Below, piece after piece: positions 12,101-24,100 of a stretch of DNA of 64,000 bases. The notes beneath the pieces were generated by a model that saw nothing but the letters and a program-made list of their open reading frames with translations, searched no databases and was not told the origin of the DNA. The stretch lies in NCBI GenBank assembly GCA_020746105.1, contig CM036658.1, positions 31,335,099-31,399,098 on the forward strand, in the 5' to 3' direction. Within the stretch, counting starts at the first letter, position 1, and the number at the start of each line of letters is the position of its first letter. The stretch is from Trogon surrucura (lineage: Eukaryota > Chordata > Aves > Trogoniformes > Trogonidae). The position numbers and the translations under genes were made by a program.

Positions 12101-15100
12101 TGTGTTTGCAGGTTCAAGTAAAGTTTTATGGCGAAGCAATGCAGGACCAGCAGCTAGGGCATCTTCAGAAGGATGAACTGACATGTAATGTTGAGGTGGA
12201 CCCCCATATAGCTCAAGGCGTCGGAGAAGAACTTGTTCCCAGCGTTGCAGTGTTTTCAAAACTGCGTGGCATATCGGGGAGCTAACTGGAAGCTCTAGAA
12301 AGACAAGTAAAAAGTAATAATAAAACCCTCCACTTTACTGGTGGGCAAGAGAAAAGCTATTTATGTCCTCTATTTTTGACTTTAGTAAGGCCTTTGACAC
12401 AGTCTCCCACAACAGCCTTACCTCTAACTTGGATTGATATGGATTTGATAGGCTATTTGATGGATAAGGAGACAGCTGAATGACTGCATTCAAAAAGTTG
12501 CAGTCCATGTTTCAATGTCTAAATGGAGATTATTAACAAGAGGTGTCCCTCAGGAGTACATACCGGGACTGGTACTGTTCAGTATCATTGACAATGCCAT
12601 AGTCACTGGCAGTGAGTTCACCCTCTGAAAGTCTGCAGTTAACACCAAGACGAGTGGTGCAGCTGTTTTACTAGAGGGACAGGGATGCCATCCAGAGAGA
12701 CTTTGACAGGTCTGAGGAGTGGGCCCATGTGAACCTCATGAAGTTCAACATGGCCAAATGCAAGGTTCTGCACTTGGGTCAGGGCAGTCACCAGTATCAA
12801 TACAAGAGTGATGAATGGATTGAGCGCAGCCCTGAGGAAAAGGATCTGGGGACACGAGTGGATGAAAAATTTGACATGAGCCAGTAATGTGTGCTCACAG
12901 CCCAGAAAGCCAATCACAACAAGGGCTGCATCAAAGGAAGTGCAGCCAGAAAGTCAGGGGAGGTGATTCACCTCCTCTTCTCTGCTCCCATGAGACCCAC
13001 CCTGGAGTACCACACCCAGCTCTGGAGCACTCTGTACAAGAAGGACATGGACCTGTTGGAGCAGATCCAGAGGAGGGCCATAAAAACAGCCTGAGGGATG
13101 GAACACATCTTTGATGAAGAAAGGCTGAGAGAGTTGTGGTTGTTCAGCCTGAAGAAGCAAAGTTCTGGGGAGACCTTACTGTAGCCTTTCAGGTTTTAAA
13201 AGGGGACTTAGGAGAAAGATGGAGAAAGACTTTTTTACTGAGGCCTGTAGTGGTAAGAGAATCAATAATGGTATTAAACTAAGCAAGTGGATTTAGACTA
13301 GATATAAGGAAAAATTTTTTTATGACGAGTATGGTGAGACACTGGAGCAACTTGCCAGGGAAGTTGTAGGTGTCCTATCCCTGGAACTACGGGGCTTTGA
13401 GCAACATTATCCAGTGAAAGATGTCCCTGCCCATGACAGGGGAGTTAGACTAGGTCATTTTTAAAGGTCTTTTCCAACACAATCACATAATTCCATGGAA
13501 CAAGGAGTAGGAACGATGTTATCTGAATTAGAGAGAACTACACTGTTTCCACCAAGAAACACATTTTGTAAACATTCTTGCATGACTAAGAGGCAATGAA
13601 AGAAAACGAAGTATACCAAGACTTCTGCTAACTACTGAGCATTCGTTCTCAACCACTCATCTTACCCACCCATCATACTATTTCATAAATAAACCTGTAT
13701 GCTAAACAGTTTCAGAACAGTTACTCCCGTATCATGGAAAAACTAAGAACTTTTGAACCAAAAATAAAGCAACAGCATCTATATTATTCAACACATTGTT
13801 CGTTTTAAATACAGTTATTAAGTATGAAAGACAACTCTGCTGCTTATTACCTGAAAGATCATGTCCAGCCAAAGGGTAGAAAGTCTTCAAATTGTGAAGT
13901 ACCAGCTGAACCATTGCCAATCTCATCAGTGACCAACTAACAAGAAAGCACTAGTTAAGTCATTTACTAATAGTAAAATATTTTTCTCACTGATTCACAA
14001 TTAGGATTTAAATTTAGAGCTTTAAAATTTCATCATAAGCTGCTGAAAACTACAAATAGTATTTCAGAATATTATAGGTACTCTGAATTCAAAAGTCACT
14101 ACACCATGTATTAATAAAATGAGTAAAACAATAAATGTGAATAATTAGCTAGTAAGTCTACATAATGCATTTCCATGAATTATCAAGTAACTGGTATATT
14201 ATCACAAAAGTAAAAGGCCAGAAATGCAAGTCTAGCCATTGAAAAACATCTGATGAGTTACTTACCTGTACGAATTTGAATTAGAATGCTCTTGGTTACA
14301 TGAATTCGATGCAAACACATCTCCATCAGTATCTTCATCATCTTCTCCACTTTCCTGACTCTCTTCTGAATCATATTCCACTCTATTTTGCGATGGAAGA
14401 AAAGGCTACAAATTTAAAAATATTCCTTGAGTACCTTCTAGCCAATACCTAGTTGCTAAGAGCTCTTCAGTACTTATTTTGCTTTACTTTGACATCAATG
14501 TATCAAACCACACGTACGACAGACAAAGCTTGTTATTTTTCAGAGAGAAGCCAAACCCACCAGTGCGTTTTCTCTCTTGTTCTTCCAAGGGTTCAGAGGA
14601 ACGAAGACCAAGAAAATCCTATCCCCTGCCTACAAAGTTGAATATTTATAAGCCCACCATCAGTGCTTTACTGTGTCACTCAGTATTTGCAATTTCTTTT
14701 TGTCCTTGCATCTAAAATGTTGTTTACATATTTATTTTGCTGACGTGCCCAATACTTGATGCAGAAATGTACCATGCCAGTCCAGAAAATTATATAACCT
14801 TCTACAAAGATCTGCCACAGCAGACTTGACAGAAGGCAAAATAATTTGATTTCTAGTAAGTGTACACATTCATTTCACTTATTTGAAAAAGATCATCATC
14901 ATCATAGAATGGCCTAGGCTGGAAGGGACCTTAGGGATCATTTTAATCCAACCTCCCTGTCATGGGCAGGGACACCTCTCAACTACATCAGGCAACACAT
15001 GGGGACTGAACAGGAATCGAACCTTGGACCTTTGGTGTTTCAGCACCACGCTCAATCCAGTGAGCTAAACCGGCCCTCTAAGATAAAAAGCTTCTCACAT

Positions 15101-18100
15101 TTCCTTTCTCACCTAAATAGCTGATCTGTAATTACTTACATATTTGTACTCTGCAACTGTAAAAAACATGTTTTGTTCATACCATTATCTGAAAACAAAT
15201 TAATAACAGCAGTTTTTAAGAAATCTGTTTCAAAAATACTCACAGGCAGTGAGAAAAAGCTAAATAGGAATAGTAAGAACAGGTAGCTTCTACTACACAT
15301 CTAATTCAACACCTAGAACAAAGACTAAGATGAAAGAATATCAGCCCAGAAGTGACAGAAAATATTTAACTGTCGTAACAACAAAGAATTACCTTTGCAA
15401 TGAAATAATCCCAGATGCTAAGCTCGGGAGGAATAAATCTTTCTTTGTACGATGGTGATTCTTGGTCTACCAATGGCAATGCAGGTAACTGAGAACTCTC
15501 TTTTGGAGAGGTTTTTGATGAAAGTCTGTAACGTTTTTGCTGTTTCTCACCATCATCTACAGAGGACGAAAATAAAATATATTGCTTTAAATTGTGTGGT
15601 CCACCTCCCTAAAGGAATTTATAATATAATAAGGAATATTTTTACTTCCTAAGTTCTTAGATTTTTATGTAAACATTCTGTAGCAAATAAGCACACAGAA
15701 TGTTAATCCTCAAATATGCAAAATTAATATATAACTAGAATGCCAGAACAGGAAAAGCTCCAGGAAAAATATAATAATATAAAATAGTATAGTACACCCA
15801 TAACTGCATAAGAAGATTTCTCCCTACAACAAAGATGACAAATATTGTTGCTCAACCAACAATACTGCAAAACTAAATTACTTTAATACGCACTAATGTA
15901 TAGTGATTATGCTTGGTTTCCAAGCCAAGAGTCCTATCTTTCAGAACATACAGTGCAAGTATTTAAGCTTGCCATTCCTAATTCAAGTGTTAACTCTGTG
16001 TTTCATTCCAGAAGAGGTCTGTACGTTTTTCTAAATGCTACAATTTTGATAAACCCATATGTCCTGAATTCAGCAAACATAAGAGACCCCAATTTAACTA
16101 ATACAATCCAATTTACACCTTACCAAACAGGAAGGACTAATTATTTGTAATAATACTCTAATTCCTAAGAACTCGGTAATTTCCTCTCTATTGACTTTTT
16201 TCAGAAAGAGAAGTATCTACAAGAGATTTGAACTACATTATTGATGTTTACAGTACTCAGGGAAACACCTTCTCCAAGCTATCAGGAATATCTTAATGCA
16301 GTTATATCACAAACAAATGAACATGTAAACCATATTTCAGATCCCTTTTCATCTTGTTAATTGAGAAGTACAAACTTCACAAATAATAAAAAAGCAATAG
16401 TTTATTTTAAAAGAGGGTCACACAATGACCTGATAACGTAAACTCAGTATGGTTCCTGGTAGGTACACCAATACAGCCTTTCCCTTAGTAGAGGAGTTAT
16501 TATATTCATTGCCTCTGTCCCTAAGCAGTACATTAGTGTTCTGGCTCTCCAGAACACTTTTGAAGTGGAACAGACCAGGGAGAACAGGAGTCATATTTGG
16601 AGAATCGATACAACATGGTGGTCTTCATTAATCTTCCATTACAGATGAAATAATCTTAAACCCATTTCCTACTTGATTGCAAAATCTGTTTTTATTTTCA
16701 AGTAAGTAACACATGCACATTAGTTTCTATAGTGAAACAAATTAATAGGTTCAAGAACTAGGTAAAATAAAGAAAGCCAAAACATTAATATAATAATTCA
16801 GTTTATTTTTTTAACTGCCTTTTGAATTCCCCAAAACTTTGAACATCATCTTAACCAAGTATTGAACTTTTACTTTTTTCCTTAGCATTTCAAAATCTTC
16901 CAGTTCCATTTAAGGTTTGGAAACTATGCCATCACTCAAAGGAATCACAGAACACACTTCAGTCCTACCATATCCCACTCCCTCATTTTAAGTAAAAAAA
17001 AAAAAAAAAAGGAAAGGCACGATTTCAGTCTTTGGCTGATGGCATACTAGTAATAAATAGAATCAAGGGAAACAAATCTACAGGCTGAAAAAGGTGACCT
17101 GGAAATCAGACATCCCTATCACTGATTTCAAATATCAACATATTGGGCCAGACTGATTGCAAGGATGAGATAAACACAAACATCACAAATGCAAACACAT
17201 TCTTTAATCGTTTACCTTTCCTTATACCCTTCTGCTACCAAGGGCCCACAAAACTAATTTCCATTGAAGCTTCTGGAAATACTTTTTCCTGTTAATAATG
17301 CTGGAGATGACACAAAACAAACCAGTAACCCTATGTATGTCCAGACTGAACTGCTACAAAGAAGTATTTCTTGTGCCCTTATGTTTTTTTGCTTTACATG
17401 TTTATCCACAGAAGACTTGTAAGCCTTGATAGATACTTGACAGATTATTTCCTTCAAAACTCTTACAGGGTTCCAATCACTACAAAACAGGGATAACACT
17501 CTGGACAAGTGATAAATAGTGCTCACTTAAGAACACTTATAAGACTTAGATGCTTGTAACAAACGGAGCCAACTGTAAACCCCGAGGGAAGTAAGATTTA
17601 GGTTCATTTTTCAACTATAATTTTTTATTTTCCTTTTTAAAAAAAAAAAAAAATCAAATGGGCAACTCCCTTGTACTCACAGTGGTTGATGGAGTTTTTT
17701 CATCATTTCGTAACTGACTACATATGAAGATGACCATTACCACTGCAAGCAGCCAAACCATAAAATAAGTTATAGATGTAGAATCAAATAAAAGCTGAAG
17801 ACAACAGTGGGATATTTTAACAGTATGTATTGCACTACTGTACTGTATCATATTTTTTTTATTCTATTAGGGATATCATTAGAAATTCACTTACCTGTAT
17901 TAAAAGGTGCAAATATAATAGTTGCAGCACAATACATTTTCATTTCATTATTTAAAGCTCATCAGCTAAGAAAGAGCATGCACATGCATCACTGTACGAA
18001 TTTTTAGCAATTGCTTTAAAAAAAAATTCGCTAGGCATGAAATAAGGAACAAGTGTTGCATGATACAGAAATAAGCAATATATGCTTGCAGGTTGTTTTT

Positions 18101-21100
18101 CTATGCAGAACTTAAAAAAGTAAATGCTTTCCTTGAAAACATTATTTTTCTTCTGGTTGGATTCTTGGATCACTCTTTGTTTTTAATAATACTGCAAGCT
18201 ACCTAGTTGAAAAGAATTCTATATCCAAGGCAAATGAAACTACAACCATCTAAGTGGTTTGTCATACATACTGCTAATGCCAATTTATTTTATTGCGTTC
18301 TAAATATCTTTAAATAAATGAACAAATTAATTAGAGATCCGACTTTGTCATTTGGAATTTCAGATCAGTAATTACATTAACTTTCAAATTTCTCATATTT
18401 CTAGTTAAGAGTCATTTATCTTTGGTCCCATTTAATTTAACAAATATAAAGTTCTTGGTATTTTACAAGAGTGTTTCAGACAAGGAAAATGCTTCTACTT
18501 CTGCCAAGATGTAACACAGGTAATGATACTAAAAAAAATTGTTGCCCACATCTGCTCCCTTCCACCCTTCTAGAAGACCTAAAAGGCAGACCTCTTTCAA
18601 TTTCCACCACTCCTAAAATTGCGAGTCAGAGTTACTGCAAAAAATGCAAGTCTTCATTAGAGTTGTATGATTATCAAGTCCTTTTCTTACAAAAACATCA
18701 ACCTTTATCATGGGCATAAACAAATACCAGCACTGCTGAATCCCAGAAGAGAGTCGAATGACAGACTCATAACAAAGAAATACTGATGTTAAATCATGCC
18801 TCAAATCATTTTACTAAGTGTAAAGCCCTGCATAGATTTCTGTAATTCTTTAAGAATCTATGAAAACTTGTGCGGCCAAGGTGATGAATTTAAGTAATTA
18901 GTACTCAACAGCAGCAATTGCAATTAAGTTCCATAAGCTGCAGTCTGATCGCAGTCCACAGACTGTAAATTCTTTGTTGTACTTACACAGCATTTAATGA
19001 GCAATGATTCACTGAATAGCTCAAAACAAGTATATAGGAAACTCTCATATATTTATGAAGACATTATATACAATGTGGGCATTTCAATAAACAGTAAATG
19101 GAAACCTCTTAAAAAATTAGATAAGCACAATGAAATACTTCGTGGCATACATAAACTTGGATGGTATTTCCTGTTGCAACCATCCAAGGCTTCTTCCACT
19201 GAGCCAGAGTAACTCCATTCACAGTTCAAACACTTCAAGTCAAACTTCTAACCTGTTTAAATGGCTGACTTACTCAAGAACAAGACAGCAAGAAGACAAA
19301 GACTTTAACATAGAACAGAAAGGCCACACAAGTAATGAAATAGTTAGTACTCTAAAGTGCCGTAACAAAACAAGCCCAGTCTTGCAGTATTTAATTCTGA
19401 GTTGGAATTCAAGGCAATTATTCTCATGTTGATGTGGAAGTTTCCACTATTATATTGTAGGGAATCCTGCATTAAAAAGAAGCAGTTTGGCATGGTTGCT
19501 ATAGGCCCTTACACAAGACTTCAAACTTGAGAACCCTGTATTGTTTTACCTAACCTGAGATTAAGCCGTTCCTGGAGATAAGGTCTAACTATGAAGACTT
19601 TTTAGTGTTGTTCCTGATCTGCTAGTGAAATTGAGTAGCAGATATTTAGCACTGTTGGATCTAGTGTGAGCAGAAAGCTGCCTAGTCTGAAGCACTACTA
19701 AAGCAAGTTCTAGTTCTGTTCTTGGCTGTTTTTTCTAGATTCTGGATGAAACTTACCTCACACTAGGTACAGCAAGCAGATAAATTCAAGAGTTACAAAG
19801 GTTTGGTTTTTTCTTTACCATTGCCTAAGCAAAACTTGTCCAGACACTAAATTCATCTTCTACTTAGATGCTCTGTTACTCTAAGTCAGACACTTATAAA
19901 ATCTGTAACGGCAGTATGTTTTCTACAAAGTCATGAATAATCGTTTGTGGAGAGCATCAAGAAAGCTACAGAATAATTCAGACGACCTAATAAGATAAAT
20001 ACGTGGACAAGACTGACAGCAGGACTGCACATTCTATGGATAAATTTTACACGCTCATCCTCATTGTCAAGGCAATTGTTTCTCCAGACCTCTTGCACAT
20101 GAGGCAAAACTCCTCACCGTAAGAGCTGACAGTTTGTCATTTCTCCCTAACAAAGTACTCAGAAATACTTATGTTATAAAACTTTAATTGCTTGAAAAGT
20201 TAGGACAATCAACAGAGAAAAAGAGCTCATCTTAATAGTCAAATATTAATCAGATTTCTGATTTTCTACAGCTGAAACCCACAACGGGTTTCAAGTGTAT
20301 GAAGTAAACTTGTAAAGTACATTTAGGAAGTAGTTTTGCACTTGATTTACTCTTACAGCATGGAACGATTGAACATATTAAATGAAATTATGGATTTCTA
20401 ACTGTTAAAACAATTCAAATTTTTCCTTAAGAACCCTATGGATTACCATCTATTTACAGATTTAAGTTACAAAGCAGTTTTCCGAGGCACTTTTGAAGAG
20501 AAACTGCAACGTCGATAAGATTCTGAAAAGATCTGCTGTAATCAACAGTAGGGTTATTTTTTCAGATACTAATTGCTTCTTGAAAATAAAATGTATCCAC
20601 AATTCAAAGACATGATTCTAAGAAATTCCTAAATGCTAACCCAGTTTGTCAAAATCATTTGCTACAACTGCAAAAACAAGAAACACAAAGCCTAGATCAT
20701 ACTATGGAAGAAGGGCCACAATTGACTGAAACAAGCATTCTCAGTGTTTATTTTTTGGTGTCAGAGGAACACAAAAAAAAGAAAAAAAAAGATGACAGCA
20801 AAGGCACAAAAATACAGCTCATTTTAATCGGAATCCTCTGTTCACTGGGAATCTATTTTCTCCTTTCTTCCTTTTTTTCTAAAAAAAAATATTGAAGTAG
20901 CAGAGTAAGATGTTTCTCCAAAATTCTTTCCCCCAAACTTGCTCTAGATAAACACGTATTAAAATCAAACAACAGACCTATGGAATCGTGGAGTTACATA
21001 GGTTGAAAGGGACCTGGTCCAACTCCTCGCTCCAAACAGGGTTAACATAGGTGATGGTTGGTTTAAGTTTTGAATAACTCCAAAGATGGAGACTCAGTAA

Positions 21101-24100
21101 CCCCTCTAATACACCTCTTTCATCTTCCACTGTTCAATTATCCCTACAAATCAGCATTTTCCCCTTAAATTTTCAGTTTCAGCTTTTTGGTTCTTCCAGC
21201 AACAGTTTCACTAATTCTGTGATCAGCCAGCCAGCATTCACTTTTATGAAAAACATTCAGTAGACAGGTATTTGGCGTACATTTCAGAATACATTCTTGT
21301 GTAAAAACTAGATTTTAGAAGAGTAGTAGCAACAGCATTAATACAACTCAGTATACAGTTACCAACATCTAGAACGCTTAGAATTGCCAACAAAAGCCAG
21401 TTAGCCTTCCAAGAATTCTGGTATGGCAATATATTTACCTTAACAAATGATAAACAATTATTCAACTCAGAGAAAAAAAAAATCAACTCAATTAAATCAG
21501 AGAAAACTGATTAGTGCTAGAATAAGAACTCACTTTTGATTAAAGATTTGTAGTCTGAAAATACTTTTCTAAATGTCTGACAAAGTCCATATTTAAAAAG
21601 ACTACTTTTTTCAGCTTTCCTTAAACGCAAAGTAAGGCATTTTTATATGTAACATACACCTAATATCAATAATACAACATAGTAACAAATATTGCATACT
21701 TTAATTTGTATGTTACATATATTCAGATGTGGTGTACAAAGTCACCATAGTTTAAACAAATATGTCTTTACAGAATCTTCCTTTTAAAAAAGGAATTGTT
21801 TAAAAAACAATTGTTGCTCTTGGTTTTACAGAAGCCTAAGTAAATCACAAAGCACAAAACCGTACCAAAGAGAAAAGCATTACAGAATTCATTCTGGAGC
21901 TCAGGATAAATTATAATCATCTTAATTTAAAACCTGAAGATTGATTGCTTTCCTAAAGGGTTCTCAGACTATCAGAATTGAGTATCAACAAGACACCTTT
22001 CCTTTGCAATGTCTAGAATGAACACTTAGAAATCCACATGCATAATAATGCTTATATTCAAAAAGCAAAACGAGCAGCTCTCAAACAAAGATATGAAACA
22101 CTTCTGATCCTCTCAAACCATGGTAAAAGTAATTTTACATTTAATACTGATTTAAAATTAAGTGTAGTAAGAATACAACAGCAGCACTGGCAATTTTCTT
22201 TTTTAACAAGGCCGAATTCTACTGGTGGTTTAATTACAAAACTTTGCTTTAAATTTTGGTGTCATGGCTTGCAAACAGAAGTTTTTCTTTCTACATATGC
22301 AAAAAAATCACACATAGCAAACTGCATGTAGAGGCCTAGTACTAAATCTAGTATCTTGCCTGAAGATTTGGTAGGACTATGAGTACTGAAGGTGGTAAGG
22401 GATTTGGAAAACCCCACGCATTCCATGGAGAACACTACTACCTGATGTGGGCTAGGCATTGAGAAGTGCCTACCTGCCAAAGAGAGAAAACATACTGTAT
22501 TTGTAAAGTGGGTATATATTCCTGTTACGAGAGAACTGGAAAGCTTTAAAATTAACATTAGAAACCAGGCTCTAGTAGTGCAAAAATTTGCTGTGTAAGA
22601 TTAACTTAATCCCTTCACGTCACAGCAGTTATGCTATTTGGAAATCTTATTTCAATAGCATTCACTTCTGCTTCCTATTCTCTTCTACACAATATCTATA
22701 GTAATAATTTTAGATGCTTATTTTTCTTTGCAGATCTGAAGCTGTATCAAATTCTTACAGATCACAAACTATTAAAAGCAATTACTCTTAAGTTTTCAGC
22801 AGTCACAATAACTTTCTTAAAAAAACTCAGAAGACAAACATGAATAAGATAACAGAACTAACCAGGTTTTTTCTTTAATTCTAGTTGTCCTCTGCTGGGT
22901 GTACGAGCTCCTCCTCCAAAGACAGCAGACCACATTTTGTTGTTAAGTGGATGAGCCATAATTCTATACAACTCATTGCTAGCATGTGTTGCTAGGCCAT
23001 GGATGAATAGACTCAGATAAACCGCAGTTAGAATTTCACAAAGTAAAACTGTGAGACCCGGCTGGGCCTCCTCACCAGCAGAATTCAGGAGACGTATTAG
23101 AGCTGTTATTCCTGTTTAAAAAAAAAAGAAAAAAGCAATATGTGTGTATGTGAACACAGTCCTGATTATCAGGGGCATTTTGACTAACAATGCAATTCCT
23201 TTAGTACTTTCTAGTGTAGAAAACTCTAAGTTTTCGAGGAAATTAAAAACCACAGGAATGTCCTGATTTTAGCTAAAAACCCCAGTCCTGTTCAGTGATT
23301 TTTACTTTCCAGTTTAGTGTCTTCTAAAAGGCTGCACGTTCTGCAGTCAGCAGCATGTTTTTGCAGACAGTGTGTGCTACTGGCAGTGATAACACCTGAT
23401 GTTTACAGTCACTGCCTGGGACTGGTGTGCAGAAAGGCTCTTGCTGATACTTATTCCTACAGTGACCAAGGCCACTGCTGGCTCTTGTGTGCCACTCTGG
23501 GGGTGCCGGGTAGTAAGAGGGGGCACAAGGAAGTAAAAGGTGGCACCTCCGGGGGGTAATAGACAGGACAGGTGACCAACGAGAGTATTCCATCCCATAT
23601 ACGTCATATCTAGTATAAATTGAGTGATCACGGGAGTTTATTTTCCTTTCCTCTTTTCTGCAATGGTCGGTGTCCAGGGAAGACTTCATCTGACCTCCTG
23701 CTTCTGATCCAGATCCTGAGTTGCTGAATCCAGCTCCCACCACCGCTGAGCCTGGGGCCTCCCCAGTGCTGCCTGCTCTGCAGCATCTGTGGGGATTGCT
23801 ATCAGGTTCGACACTGGGCTTATACGTAGTTGTATATAGTTCTTCATTTTTACCATTTCACTATTATTTCCATTATTTTTGTATTAAAACCATTTCAGTT
23901 CTCTACTCGTCAAGTCTCTATGCCTCATTGCCTTTTCCTTCCCGTTTTTGGGGGGGAATGGGGGTGAGAGAGCATCTGTCCACGTTTAGTGGCCAGCCCA
24001 GCCCTAACCCACGACAAGGAGAAAATGGTATGTTCTTACTTTTAATAGTTTATTTCAGCATTTCAGATTCATGTTTTGGACTAATAGTTAAAGAACTACA

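Larger units (their letters stand above)
15557..22862 (-). other. DMXL1: DMXL1 intron w26-w27 (largest)
   Basis: A 7306-bp intron with one decayed CR1 (20981-21225), an 18-A run near 16994, open segment A at 17681-17794 and the 15-bp inverted repeat at 21644-21721. Despite its length it is nearly repeat-free, and the rest shows nothing I can identify. Confidence 0.75.

Noticed and set aside
14891-15078. A functional tRNA gene on the minus strand
   Set aside because: The tRNA-like head cannot fold into a full cloverleaf with a paired acceptor stem and is fused to a CR1-like tail, so it is a SINE.
20659-20895. Small membrane protein with a Lys-rich stretch on the plus strand
   Set aside because: It arises from A-rich and T-rich runs. 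There is no promoter, splice or similarity support.
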